Shown: positions 26,523-34,953 of the stretch, piece by piece
How the letters are laid out: each line of letters starts with the position of its first letter
Position numbering within the stretch: the stretch's first letter is position 1
DNA from: Selenomonas sputigena_A
Lineage (GTDB): Bacteria > Bacillota > Negativicutes > Selenomonadales > Selenomonadaceae
NCBI RefSeq assembly: GCF_051603425.1
Contig: NZ_CP194411.1
Coordinates: 744,001 to 808,000 of the forward strand
Length of the DNA: 64,000 bases
Direction of reading: 5' to 3'
Position numbers and translations under genes: made by a program
The notes under the pieces: generated by a model
What the model saw: only the letters and a program-made list of their open reading frames with translations
Told to the model about the DNA's origin: nothing
Databases searched by the model: none

Positions 26523-27977
26523 TCACTTCTTCGCCTTGAGCTCCTGGAGCATCGGCCCCATGATGCGCTTGTACGATTCGACGCCCGGCTGGTTGAACGC
26601 ATCGACATCGGCAAGCTCGCCCTCGTAGGCGACGCTCAGCGCCAGAAGATAGAGGAGTTCTCCCAGATGGTAAGCGTTGAGCTCCGGCAGCGAGAACAGC
26701 GCGTTGAAGCGCTGGTTCGATGCGAGCGCATCGGCGTTCGAGCGGCGCGCGACCTCAAGTGCTTCGCCCATCGTCAGTCCCGAAATATCGGCGAGCTTCT
26801 TCACCTCGGGGAATTCGTTCGGAATCACGCAGTCGTCCGCCCACTTCTCGATGCGGATGAACTGCACGATCTTGTTGAGCTTTCCTTCCTGGTGCTGCTG
26901 CGTCTGCGCATGCATGTCCGTCGTACCGACGGCGACCACAGGCGTGCGCCCGTAGCAGACCTCGGCGCCCTCCTTGTTGAACTGCTTGCCCAGCGATTCC
27001 GCAAGGAGCTGGATGTACCACTCGGAAACCGACTTCAGGTAATCGCCGTAAGGCATCATAACCTCGATATCGCGTCCGTACTTCTCCGCAGCGATAAACT
27101 TCAGAGCCGCATTGAGCATCGCCGGGTTCTGCCGGACATCGTCCGTTTGGCAGGCCTCGTCCATCGCCTTCGCGCCGTCGAGGAACGCCTGGATGTCAAA
27201 GCCGATGCAGGCTGCAAGCGAAAGCCCGACCTCGGAGAAAATCGAGAAGCGTCCGCCCACGCCGTCCGGCACGGCAAACGTCTTCCAGCCCTTCTCCTGC
27301 GCGAGCTTCTTGAGAAGCGTCGGCTGGGCCTCGTTCGGATCCGTCACGGCGACGACCTCGACCTCGATATTCGCATCCTCCCGCAGCGCCTTGTAGACTA
27401 CCATAAAATTGGACATCGTATCAAGCGTGCCGCCCGACTTCGAAATCACGAGGAGCAGGACGCGCAGCTTGCGCTTCTTATGGCTCTGCGCAGTCTTCGC
27501 CTGGTTTCCCAGCGTGCGGATGAGATCGCTCGTCGCACGCGGATCGATATTGTTGCCGCTGAAATAGACCTTCGGGAAGCCCTGACGCTCCTCCTCGGTC
27601 TTCTCATTCCAATACGCGCCGCACTCGACATCGAAAAGCACTTTGTTGCCGAGGAAGGAACCGCCGATGCCGAGCGAAACGACGGCATCCGTATGCCCCT
27701 TGACATGCTCCGTAAGCTCCTTCAGACGCGCGAGCGAGGCCGGGGAATTGAGATGCCCCTCCTCCACATACGGAAGCTGGGAAAAGAGCACCTTCTCCGG
27801 CGTGCCGTCCTTGGAAAGATGTTCCCGAATAACGCCCGTCTCACGCATGACCTTCATCGCCTCATGCGCCTTCTTGAGATCGTCCGCCAGCGTCTTGATA
27901 TCGGCCTCCGTCACCTTTCCCTCACCATAAAGATTGTCATAGTCAAAGGCAAAGCCGGACTTCAATTTCAAACTCAT
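26523..27977 (-). CDS. pgi: Glucose-6-phosphate isomerase
   Basis: 484 residues. It interconverts glucose-6-phosphate and fructose-6-phosphate. Start ATG follows GGAAGGTG. Recognisable PGI segments are SLGIGGSFLGNKVLF (sugar-phosphate loop), VISKSGGTLDT (family signature 1 region), GGRFSIFSEVGLSLAACIGFD (signature including the catalytic Arg and Glu), TTDMHAQTQQHQEG (His of ring opening) and NQPGVESYKR with the catalytic Lys region. The length and NQPGVE/YKR end match the Firmicute form. It lies downstream of galU and pgm and probably belongs to the same sugar-nucleotide cluster, with a hairpin between. Confidence 0.97.
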   Translation of the reverse strand: MSLKLKSGFAFDYDNLYGEGKVTEADIKTLADDLKKAHEAMKVMRETGVIREHLSKDGTPEKVLFSQLPYVEEGHLNSPASLARLKELTEHVKGHTDAVVSLGIGGSFLGNKVLFDVECGAYWNEKTEEERQGFPKVYFSGNNIDPRATSDLIRTLGNQAKTAQSHKKRKLRVLLLVISKSGGTLDTMSNFMVVYKALREDANIEVEVVAVTDPNEAQPTLLKKLAQEKGWKTFAVPDGVGGRFSIFSEVGLSLAACIGFDIQAFLDGAKAMDEACQTDDVRQNPAMLNAALKFIAAEKYGRDIEVMMPYGDYLKSVSEWYIQLLAESLGKQFNKEGAEVCYGRTPVVAVGTTDMHAQTQQHQEGKLNKIVQFIRIEKWADDCVIPNEFPEVKKLADISGLTMGEALEVARRSNADALASNQRFNALFSLPELNAYHLGELLYLLALSVAYEGELADVDAFNQPGVESYKRIMGPMLQELKAKK

Positions 27978-28050
27978 AACAACACCTTCCTAACGAAAAA
28001 CCCTTGGAAACAGGCCGGACAATCTGTCCCGGCCGCTTTATGGGAAAGCA

Positions 28051-28084
28051 GCAGGCAGCCGGCGTCTTTCGCCGGGCTGCCTGC
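28051..28084 (-). terminator. Hairpin between galU and pgi
   Basis: GCAGGCAGCCGGC (28051-28063) pairs with GCCGGGCTGCCTGC (28071-28084) with one bulged base. No strong T-run follows on the minus strand, so termination may be partial, or it may be an mRNA processing/stability hairpin. Confidence 0.5.
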
Positions 28085-28128
28085 GCCTTCAAAACGAAAT
28101 GCCTCGAGCCGCGCAGCAAAGCGTGCGT

Positions 28129-29031
28129 TCAGCCCTCATCCCCATCCATCTTCGGGCGCAGCAAGGGACCGATCGTATGAACGAGGTACGTCATAAACTC
28201 CTCCCGGATCTCGGGTCGCTTCAGCGCCTGCTCCACCGTGGCCTCCAAAAAGCCCTCCTTGTCGCCGATGTCGTAGCGGCGGCCCTCAAACAGGTAGGCA
28301 TAGACTTTTTCCCGCCGCGCCAATTCTCCGATGGCGTCCGTCAGCTGGATCTCCTGCCCCGCGCCCGGCGCTGTATGCGCCAAGATCTCGAAGACCACCG
28401 GCGTCAGCACATAGCGGCCGAGAACCGCGAGCCGCGAAGGCGCACACTCCACCGACGGCTTCTCGACAAGGCCGACGGCCTGCCAGACATTGGGCTTGAT
28501 CTCGCGCGGCTCGACAATGCCATAGCGCGAAACCTGGCTCCGTGGTACCGGCTGCACGCCGAGCACACTGCCGCCGTAGTCGTCGTAAACATCGATGAGC
28601 TGCGCGAGGCACGGCACCTTGGCGTCGACGAGGTCGTCGCCCAAAAGCACCGCAAAAGGCTCCTCCCCGACGAACTGACGCGCGCAGAGCACGGCATGGC
28701 CAAGCCCGCGCGCCTCCTTTTGGCGGATGAAGTGGATCTGGATATCCGAGATCTCTTCAATCATCTTCAGCATATCGTACTTGCCCTGCTCTTTGAGCTG
28801 CATCTCGAGCTCCAGGGAGCGGTCGAAGTGATCCTCGATCGAGCGCTTGCTGCGCCCCGTGATGATCAGGATCTCCTCAATGCCCGAAGCCATTGCCTCC
28901 TCCACGATAAACTGAATCGCGGGCTTGTCGACGATCGGCAGCATTTCCTTCGGCTGCGCCTTCGTCGCGGGCAAAAAACGCGTGCCGAGACCGGCTGCCG
29001 GAATGATCGCCTTGCGGATCTTCTGCCGCAT
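28129..29031 (-). CDS. galU: UTP-glucose-1-phosphate uridylyltransferase
   Basis: 300 residues. It makes UDP-glucose from UTP and glucose-1-phosphate. N-terminal nucleotide-binding motif IPAAGLGTRFLPATKAQPKEMLP, then VDKPAIQFIVEEAM. Further GalU motifs are QKEARGLGHAVLCA, a DD metal site (FAVLLGDDLVD), GLVEKPS and GRYVLTPVVFEIL. ATG 29031 is preferred; a GTG one codon earlier is also possible. It starts 7 bp after the mutase stop, so the two are co-transcribed, a logical order since the mutase supplies glucose-1-phosphate. Confidence 0.97.
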   Translation of the reverse strand: MRQKIRKAIIPAAGLGTRFLPATKAQPKEMLPIVDKPAIQFIVEEAMASGIEEILIITGRSKRSIEDHFDRSLELEMQLKEQGKYDMLKMIEEISDIQIHFIRQKEARGLGHAVLCARQFVGEEPFAVLLGDDLVDAKVPCLAQLIDVYDDYGGSVLGVQPVPRSQVSRYGIVEPREIKPNVWQAVGLVEKPSVECAPSRLAVLGRYVLTPVVFEILAHTAPGAGQEIQLTDAIGELARREKVYAYLFEGRRYDIGDKEGFLEATVEQALKRPEIREEFMTYLVHTIGPLLRPKMDGDEG

Positions 29032-29037
29032 CACAGC

Positions 29038-30390
29038 TCAGCCCCGAATGACGGCCAAAAGCTCATCCGTCTTTTCCTTCATCAAAGCCTCGTCCTGACG
29101 CGACTCGACATTCAGGCGAATCACAGGCTCCGTATTCGACATCCTGAGATTGAAGCGCCAGTTATCGAACTCGACCGAAAGCCCGTCCACCTTCTCCACC
29201 TTGCCCTTCGGGCCGTAAATCTCCTCGACCTTCTGCATCACAGCATGGGCGTCCGACACCTTGCTGTTGATCTCGCCCGAGATCGGATAGCGCGCCATGC
29301 GCTCAGCCATCAGCTCCGAAAGCGGCTTGCCCGCCGCACTCATCAGCTCGAGCACAAGGAGCCACGGAATCATGCCACTGTCGCAGTAAGAAAAATCACG
29401 GAAATAGTGATGTGCGCTCATCTCACCGCCATAGACCGCGTTGACCTGACGCATCTTGTCCTTGATGAACGCATGGCCGCTCTTGCACATCACAGCCTCG
29501 CCGCCGAGCTCCTGGCAAATCTCAATCGTATTCCAGATCAGGCGCGGGTCGTAAATGATCTTCGCGCCCTTGTTCTTCTTGAGGAACGCCTGCGCGAGGA
29601 AGCCGACCATGTAGTAGCCCTCGATGAAGCCGCCCTTCTCATCGAAGAGGAAGCAGCGGTCGAAATCGCCGTCCCAGGCAATGCCGATGGCAGCGCCGGA
29701 CTCCCGGACGACCTTTGCCGTAGCCTCGCGGTTCTCCTGCAGGATCGGGTTCGGCACGCCGTTCGGGAAATTGCCGTCCGGCTCATTGAACACCTTGACC
29801 ATCTCAAACGGCAGGTGCTTCTCCAACGCATTGATGATCGGACCGGCCGCGCCGTTGCCCGTATTGACCACGATCTTGCACGGCTTCAAAGCCTTGAGAT
29901 CGACATACGTCAGGATGTGCTTGATGTACTCGTCGAGTACATCGACCTGCTCGACCTTCCCCTTTGGGCGGTCAAGCGGCTTGAAATCCCCCTCCATCAC
30001 GGCCTTCTCGATATCCTTGAGCCCCGTATCGCTCGAAATCGGGCGCGATTCCTTGCGCACGAACTTCATGCCGTTGTACTCCTTCGGGTTATGGCTCGCC
30101 GTGATCATAATGCCGCCGTCCAGCCCATAGTGCGCCGTCGTGAAATAAATCATCTCCGTGCCGCACTGCCCGATATCCATGACATCGGCTCCGGCCTCCG
30201 TCAGCCCCTTGGCCAGGGCGTCGCGAATCGACGGACCCGAAAGACGGATATCATGGCCGACGGCCACCTTCTTCGCCTGGAAGAGATCGACGAAAACGCG
30301 TCCAATGCGGTAGGCCAGCTCCTCATTTACCTCCTCCGGATAAATGCCGCGAATATCATATGCCCCGAAACCCTTGTTGCTGATTTTCAT
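29038..30390 (-). CDS. Phosphomannomutase / phosphoglucomutase
   Basis: 450 residues, alpha-D-phosphohexomutase family of the AlgC/ManB type. It converts hexose-6-phosphate to hexose-1-phosphate. ATG 30390 (MKISNKG) has GAGGTGG 5 nt upstream. Domain 1 has FGAYDIRGIYP. The phosphoserine loop is TASHNPKEYNGMKF. The metal site is AWDGDFDRCFLFDE. The sugar-binding loop is GGEMSAHHYFRDF, and the phosphate-binding loop RMSNTEPVIRLNVES lies near the C-terminus. The GEMSAHHYF loop fits bifunctional PMM/PGM enzymes. With galU and pgi it links fructose-6-phosphate to UDP-glucose for envelope polysaccharide. Confidence 0.95.
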   Translation of the reverse strand: MKISNKGFGAYDIRGIYPEEVNEELAYRIGRVFVDLFQAKKVAVGHDIRLSGPSIRDALAKGLTEAGADVMDIGQCGTEMIYFTTAHYGLDGGIMITASHNPKEYNGMKFVRKESRPISSDTGLKDIEKAVMEGDFKPLDRPKGKVEQVDVLDEYIKHILTYVDLKALKPCKIVVNTGNGAAGPIINALEKHLPFEMVKVFNEPDGNFPNGVPNPILQENREATAKVVRESGAAIGIAWDGDFDRCFLFDEKGGFIEGYYMVGFLAQAFLKKNKGAKIIYDPRLIWNTIEICQELGGEAVMCKSGHAFIKDKMRQVNAVYGGEMSAHHYFRDFSYCDSGMIPWLLVLELMSAAGKPLSELMAERMARYPISGEINSKVSDAHAVMQKVEEIYGPKGKVEKVDGLSVEFDNWRFNLRMSNTEPVIRLNVESRQDEALMKEKTDELLAVIRG

Positions 30391-30546
30391 AATTGCCACC
30401 TCTTCTTAAATCAAATTTTCCGTTTTCACTGAATTGTTTTATTCTTTCGGGAAAAGCAGGCGATTTCCCTGCTTCGTGCCGAGAAAAAATTTTAAGAAAT
30501 TTCAAGCCGACCATCGCCGGCTCCATACCATACCATCCGCCCCATG

Positions 30547-30587
30547 CAAAAAAGAATTCCCCTACGCAGCATGATCTGCATAGGGAA
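30547..30587 (-). terminator. Terminator downstream of the split rpn gene
   Basis: TTCCCCTACGCAG (30557-30569) pairs with CTGCATAGGGAA (30576-30587) with a 6-nt loop. On the minus strand the stem is followed by TTCTTTTTT. Confidence 0.8.
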
Positions 30588-30740
30588 ACGGCCGGCGGCA
30601 ATATGGCATCAAGGCAACGGTTGCTCTTTTGCCAAAGCGCGGATCTTATCCGCAGACAAACTCGTGATACGCGCGATCATCTCGATGGGGAGTTTTTCTT
30701 TCAGCATGGAAAGAGCCGTCTCTTTGCGCGTATTTTCCAT

Positions 30741-30836
30741 GCCGCGCTCCATGCCCTGAGCGATACCGCGCTCCATGCCCTGGGCGATTCCGCGCTCCAT
30801 GCCCTGGGCGATGCCGCGCTCCATGCCCTGTTCATA
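30741..30836 (-). repeat. 24-bp tandem repeat in the split rpn gene
   Basis: Four units of 24 bp (last one diverging), each encoding G-M-E-R-G-I-A-Q on the minus strand. Copy number changes keep the frame. The region forms a charged linker or coiled stretch before the C-terminal helix. Confidence 0.85.
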
Positions 30837-31155
30837 GATGCCTGTGCTCAAATTACACATGGTTCTCAGCTCCTCCTCCATGTCGGCGGTTGTGCTCATG
30901 CCGAATTCGTCTTCTAAAACCTTCTTTTTCTCTGCCGGCGGTGTTGCTGTGTCCTTGAATAAGAGCCGCAGGAAACGAATGAGCCAATCTTCCGCCTGCG
31001 GTTCCTCTCCAAGATAGATTGTGACGATGCTCAGCAAATCGTAGTCGGCACGATTTTCCTCATGGCAATGCAGGATATGGTGCTCCTTGAGGTCGTAGCG
31101 ATTGATGGCGCTTCTGCCATCGGGAGAGTCCATGCAGAGCCAAATGGTATAGACC

Positions 31156-31274
31156 TTTTACTGAGCCGTCCGTGAAACAAGCCCTAAGGGCGCAGTTAAG
31201 CGGGTAACGGCTCGTATGTGAAAATGTCCCAAGAATGCAAGCCGAAGGCGTAGCATGATTGGCTGACATTGACC
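31156..31274. mobile_element. 119-bp insertion in rpn, flanked by GACC direct repeats
   Basis: Bounded by GACC at 31152-31155 and 31271-31274. Its right half on the plus strand (about 31217-31268: GTGAAAA, CCAAGAATGCAAGCCGAAGGCG, GATTGG) matches the 5' half of the dispersed two-hairpin repeat of this window. Its left half (about 31170-31208, GTGAAACAAGCCCTAAGGGCGCAG) looks like a second, diverged copy of the same half. It has no coding capacity. The host gene reads in frame when it is removed, so it is an insertion of a non-autonomous element, although the terminal inverted repeats are weak. Confidence 0.75.
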
Positions 31275-31892
31275 GCCTTGATCTCATCGTAGGACGAGCC
31301 GGTGAATTCGGTCTCCTTCTGCGAGGAAAGCAAGCGGCTCGCGTAGTAGACCGCCCGCCGCAGAAGCGCGTAGCCCAGCTTCGAGCGGCGCTGCGTCCGC
31401 TGCGCTTCGACATTGATGATCAAAGTGAGGCGCTCGCCCGATTGGGGAGCTCGCGCGTGAAACAGGATGTCGAAACGTATCCATCCTTCTGTGATACCGA
31501 CATTTTCGGTGGCATCGCCGAAGATTTCCTTCGGGGAACGCGCGGCATTTCTTGCGGCATTCGTCTTATCCCTGTCAACAGGAATTTCGCTGATCTGCGG
31601 CGTGCCCTCGATATATTTTTCGGCAATATCGGCGACAGAGGCTTCTGCAAATTCCGGCACGGTTCTCTTGAGGAGGCGCGCCATGATGGCTCTTTGGGAA
31701 AGCAGCCACTTCGCATGCTGGTCGTAGACTGGGTTTTGATAAAGCGGCGCAGAGCCTTCCGGCAAGCGGGTCTCTATTGGCTGCATGGGGTCACCTTCTT
31801 TGCCTTTATTTAACATGGCAGTTGCTCTCCAGCCAAGAAAAGATGATGGGTTTTCGCGAACTCTTGCAATTCCGCGCACAGGCGGTTCCGCT

Positions 31893-32819
31893 CTATCCCT
31901 TCCTCACATCAAGCACCTGCACTTCCTCGCCCTGCGTCCGGAGCCACATCTCGATGCCCTTGCCGTAACTCTCCGCCGACAGCGTATAGACGCCCGCTTC
32001 TTCCTTTATGACGCGCAAAGTCGGCAGGCGGTCGCGGATTGCCTCCAATGAGCAGCCGCTGTAAGTGAACGTGATGCGCCGCAGCTCGCCCGCGTACATG
32101 AACTGGATGCGCTTGCGGAACTCGCCTTCCTGGAACCGCTCGCGATACGGCACCGAAAAGCGCTCCTTCTTCACGCTGATCTTCTCCATGCGGTCGACAC
32201 GGAAAACGATTGGATAATCCGCCGAATCATCCGCATAGTAAGCGATCAGGTAAAAGTAAAACTCCGAAAAAAGAATCGCCGCAGGTTTTACCACGCGTTC
32301 ATGGCACATGCCGTCGAGCCGCGTATAGCAAAACTCCGTAATGCGCTGCTCACGTATGGCGGCGGCAAGCTTCCAGAGCGTCGGCACCACGTTCTTCCCA
32401 TGCTGCAGCTCCGTATAGTAATGCGCCTCCTGCGAAATCAGCTTTTCCACGACCTCGCGCTTCTCCCTCGACACCTGCGACAAAAGCTTCCCCAAGAGCC
32501 GCTGCATCATCGCCTTGGGAAAAGGACGGCTCTCCAAAAGAATCTTGCAGACAGCAAACACTTCCTCCGGCTGCAGCCCCTCGGCGCTCTCGCGGGAAAT
32601 GCGATATCCGCCCGACGCCTTGTCGTAGACGATTTCAAGATACGACTGCTCCCCCGCAAGATACTCGCGCAGCCCCTCGATATCACGCTGCACCGTCTTC
32701 TCGCTCACGCGATACTGATCGGCAAGCTCCCGCTTCGACAGCGCCTCCCCCTGCTGCAGACGCTTGTAAAGATCGAGCAAGCGATAACTGCGATTGTCCG
32801 CGCGCCCTTCCTGCATCAT
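31893..32819 (-). CDS. WYL-domain transcriptional regulator (HTH_11 + WYL)
   Basis: 308 residues. Start ATG 32819 (or 32816) with AAGGAGG immediately upstream; a farther in-frame start lies inside the neighbouring gene. The N-terminal winged helix (about 10-65) reads RLLDLYKRLQQGEALSKRELADQYRVSEKTVQRDIEGLREYL. The central part has SGGYRISRE and LQPEEVFAVCKILLES. The WYL domain (about 150-230) has the ligand-site signature (PAAILFSEFYFYLIAYYADD, with FYLIAY in place of WYL, and FRVDRM). The C-terminal WCX part is EMWLRTQGEEVQVLDV. Such regulators bind nucleic acids or nucleotides and often control defence or DNA-damage genes. It lies 71 bp after the LRAT-fold gene in the same direction and may control it. 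Confidence 0.88.
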   Translation of the reverse strand: MMQEGRADNRSYRLLDLYKRLQQGEALSKRELADQYRVSEKTVQRDIEGLREYLAGEQSYLEIVYDKASGGYRISRESAEGLQPEEVFAVCKILLESRPFPKAMMQRLLGKLLSQVSREKREVVEKLISQEAHYYTELQHGKNVVPTLWKLAAAIREQRITEFCYTRLDGMCHERVVKPAAILFSEFYFYLIAYYADDSADYPIVFRVDRMEKISVKKERFSVPYRERFQEGEFRKRIQFMYAGELRRITFTYSGCSLEAIRDRLPTLRVIKEEAGVYTLSAESYGKGIEMWLRTQGEEVQVLDVRKG

Positions 32820-32890
32820 CCTGCCTCCTTCTATAATCCTCAAAGCAACGTTCATTTCCCTAGGGAAGCGCAGCGATCCGCCAATCCGCC

Positions 32891-33439
32891 TCACCCGAGG
32901 AGACGCACCACATTCCCCTGCAGGATTTCCTCCAGGCGCTCAACCTGAGCCGATTCCTTCGCCCCCGTCTTGCACCACATGGCAAAATGCTCGCAGTTCT
33001 GCGTCAGTAAATCGTATTCTCCCTGCCCGATGCAGCTGCGCGCGCGTTCGACCGTCTCCTGCGGCGAATAAAAATCCCGTTCCTCTTCTTCCGGCTCGAT
33101 ATCAAAGAGAAAAGACACCGCATCGCTGATGATTTCCGCACCAATGTCGGCAGGACTGCGCCTGGAAAACGGATTAAACGACGCGCAGAAAAGATCCCTG
33201 AGCTTATCCAGCACATCAGGATCCTCAAACGCAAAAACGCAGTACTCCGAATCCCCGTCAAGGAACTCCTTCAGCGACGTTTCCGCCACCCTGCCGCTGC
33301 AGCAGTCAAACACATCGCCGCCCTCCTGCTTGACATAATGGATGACGCTCCTCTTCCGCCCCTCTCCGGAATATATCCCAAAATGCTTGTACACGCCGCG
33401 GTCGACATAAATCACGTCACCATAATTTGCCTTATCCAT
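32891..33439 (-). CDS. LRAT-fold (NlpC/P60-like) protein
   Basis: 182 residues. The LRAT-type circularly permuted papain-like fold is shown by the first strand with the His (GDVIYVDRGVYKHFGIYSG, H19) and by the signature NCEHFAMWCKTG with its nucleophile Cys near residue 149. This is the classic H...NCEHF arrangement of lecithin:retinol acyltransferase-like proteins. The insert between them (about 60-130) is acidic. Family members act on acyl lipids or peptides. In bacteria the substrate is mostly unknown. Start ATG has AAGGGGCAGAG upstream. It follows a small Cys-rich protein gene by 18 bp and precedes the WYL regulator, so all three may be one transcript. Confidence 0.82.
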   Translation of the reverse strand: MDKANYGDVIYVDRGVYKHFGIYSGEGRKRSVIHYVKQEGGDVFDCCSGRVAETSLKEFLDGDSEYCVFAFEDPDVLDKLRDLFCASFNPFSRRSPADIGAEIISDAVSFLFDIEPEEEERDFYSPQETVERARSCIGQGEYDLLTQNCEHFAMWCKTGAKESAQVERLEEILQGNVVRLLG

Positions 33440-33457
33440 AAAATCTCTGCCCCTTCC

Positions 33458-33667
33458 TTAAAGCATCTTTTCCTCAAACCTGCTGCACGACTGGCAACCC
33501 GCAGTCGTCATATTCTTCAACGTACACGGTGCGCGCCGTTGGGGATCGAACTCCCAAAAACCAGCCGCCGGACTTTTCGGAATAAGCGCCTCGTTCCTGG
33601 GATCGTACCAATGCCTGCAAAATGCACACTTATTGATGCGATGATCCTTGATGTTGACCAGCGTCAT
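33458..33667 (-). CDS. Small Cys-rich (zinc-ribbon-like) protein
   Basis: 69 residues. ATG 33667 is chosen for GAGGCGGGGG upstream. The pattern is CAFCRHWYDP near residue 15, CTLKN near 48 and GCQSCSRFE near 58, giving two Cys pairs able to bind zinc. The Y-D-P and a central FWEFDP look conserved. I recognise the layout of short zinc-ribbon proteins of Firmicutes but not a specific function. It precedes the LRAT-fold gene by 18 bp. Confidence 0.6.
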   Translation of the reverse strand: MTLVNIKDHRINKCAFCRHWYDPRNEALIPKSPAAGFWEFDPQRRAPCTLKNMTTAGCQSCSRFEEKML

Positions 33668-33887
33668 GAAAATTCCCCCGCCTCTACAGCCGCACTTCTT
33701 CAATATGGATGAGAAACAACATCCTTATCGACTCTTTTAACCTTAATAAAATTTTAACACTGCAGCTCCCTCCCCGCAAGATATTTATGAGCCTCGCCTA
33801 ATCATGCACAGCGCTTCTCCATCCTGATCTCCATAAATACATCCCCTCCCCATAAGATCTCCCTGTTCTCTTCACAGTATAAAACAA

Positions 33888-33912
33888 GGCATGGACAGTT
33901 TTTGTCCATGCC
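33888..33912 (-). terminator. Terminator downstream of the 34048 gene (repeated unit)
   Basis: Perfect 10-bp stem GGCATGGACA (33888-33897) / TGTCCATGCC (33903-33912), loop of 5. On the minus strand it is followed by TTGTTTTAT. Essentially the same hairpin plus flank occurs at 37913-37937. The rest of 33668-34047 shows nothing else I can name. Confidence 0.8.
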
Positions 33913-34047
33913 TCAAAATATTTTCTTAAGTCTCGTGCTTAAAAAGCAAGCAAACGATAGCCGCACAATTCTCTATGCGCTTCACGCTCCCCGCTCATCC
34001 TACTGAACGACAAAATCAAACTGAGATTCTTTGTTGAAAAATCCGTC

Positions 34048-34521
34048 TCACGATCTATTTTCTCCAGACTTCCAGAGAACAATTCCTCCGATCGCAACAG
34101 CAAGTGCTCCCATTCCTCCAAGCACCTTAAGATAAAAGTTTTTATTTTCGTTATCTTTGCGTTCTGCTCTCTCTACCAGCTTCTTCATTTCTTCATAAAT
34201 ACATTTCTTTTCCTCAAAATTCAGTTCATCTTTCTCCCATCCCTCCAAGAATCTCTGCATTGCCTCATATTGATCATTGAGACGCTTCATGTTTTCGTCA
34301 TTGCCTTTAATAGCTTCTTTTCCCATCTTCATATAATTTTTTAAAGCCCTACGCACCGATTTCACAAAACCATGAATCTGCCGCAATGCATCATCCTGAT
34401 CTGCAGGAGCCATCCTTCTTGCCTGCTTTATAAAATCCATGATCTTATCTTGCGTCACATTTTCAAAACTCCATATCCCTAGAGATGAGAGTACCTCATC
34501 TTTCGTAAGTACGCGTTTCAT
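34048..34521 (-). CDS. Coiled-coil protein with C-terminal membrane anchor
   Basis: 157 residues, start ATG 34521 with AAAAGGAG upstream. It is mostly charged helix: SLGIWSFENVTQDKIMDFIKQARRM, then Lys/Glu-rich segments to about residue 130, followed by a single hydrophobic helix near the C-terminus (VLGGMGALAVAIGGIVLW) and a short charged tail. This is a tail-anchored topology. No family is recognised. It is AT-richer than the housekeeping genes around it, in line with the accessory nature of this stretch. The terminator lies 136 bp downstream. Confidence 0.65.
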   Translation of the reverse strand: MKRVLTKDEVLSSLGIWSFENVTQDKIMDFIKQARRMAPADQDDALRQIHGFVKSVRRALKNYMKMGKEAIKGNDENMKRLNDQYEAMQRFLEGWEKDELNFEEKKCIYEEMKKLVERAERKDNENKNFYLKVLGGMGALAVAIGGIVLWKSGENRS

Positions 34522-34764
34522 AATCAATCCACTCCTTTTCATATAATCGTTCGGATTCAATATTCTCGCTCCAATTTTCTTCTCTTAATCAAAACTTTAT
34601 CATGGGTGTCCCGTCCTCGCAATACACTTGTGTCCCAACCTTCTCCCAACTTCTTTCTCATTTGCCACGAACTTCTCTTACTTATTATCGTTTGGATACT
34701 ATCTCTCCTTTCACCTCTGCTGCAACAGCTCTTTCCGGCATGCTTCCCTCAAATCATTCCCTAC

Positions 34765-34870
34765 TTGAAAGTCCAAGAAGTCAAGCCCAAAGGGTGCAGA
34801 CTGATTGGCAAACTTTCATTAATGGCGGCGCACAATGTCCACGAAGTAGACGTTTATGCGTGTAGTTTAC
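34765..34870 (+). repeat. Dispersed two-hairpin repeat, copy C
   Basis: Matches the family consensus: TTGAAAGTCCAAGAAG, TCAAGCC, GATTGG, then GGCGGCGCACAATGTCCACG, GTAGACGTTTATGCG and TGTAGTTTAC. It fills most of the gene-free gap 34522-34953. The short open frames over it have no ribosome sites. Nothing else is evident in the gap. Confidence 0.75.
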
Positions 34871-34953
34871 TATCACCATTATAGCAACGCCGATTGCCAT
34901 TCAGGTCGCCCAACATGCGACATTACAAACATTGATCTTTCTTAACAGCAGTC

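Larger units (their letters stand above)
30609..31786 (-). pseudogene. Rpn/PD-(D/E)XK nuclease-family gene split by a 119-bp insertion
   Basis: The N-terminal half (start ATG 31786, GAAGGTGA upstream) encodes a PD-(D/E)XK core: VYDQHAKWLLSQRAIMARLLK, then WIRFDILFHARAP and LTLIINVEAQ carrying the D...E-x-Q catalytic pattern. It reads into a stop at 31196. The C-terminal half resumes in another frame (YTIWLCMDSPDG, INRYDLKEHHILHCHEENRADYDLLSIVTIYLG) and ends at 30609 with GMERGIAQ repeats and a MENTRKETALSMLKEKLP helix tail. Deleting 119 bp between two GACC copies (31152 and 31271) joins KAV to YTIWLCM in frame. The family makes recombination-promoting DNA endonucleases related to transposase_31. 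The downstream half could still be made from ATG 31133. Confidence 0.85.

Noticed and set aside
34602..34884. Short plus-strand frames beside the tubulin-like gene
   Set aside because: They read across a dispersed repeat copy and have no ribosome site.
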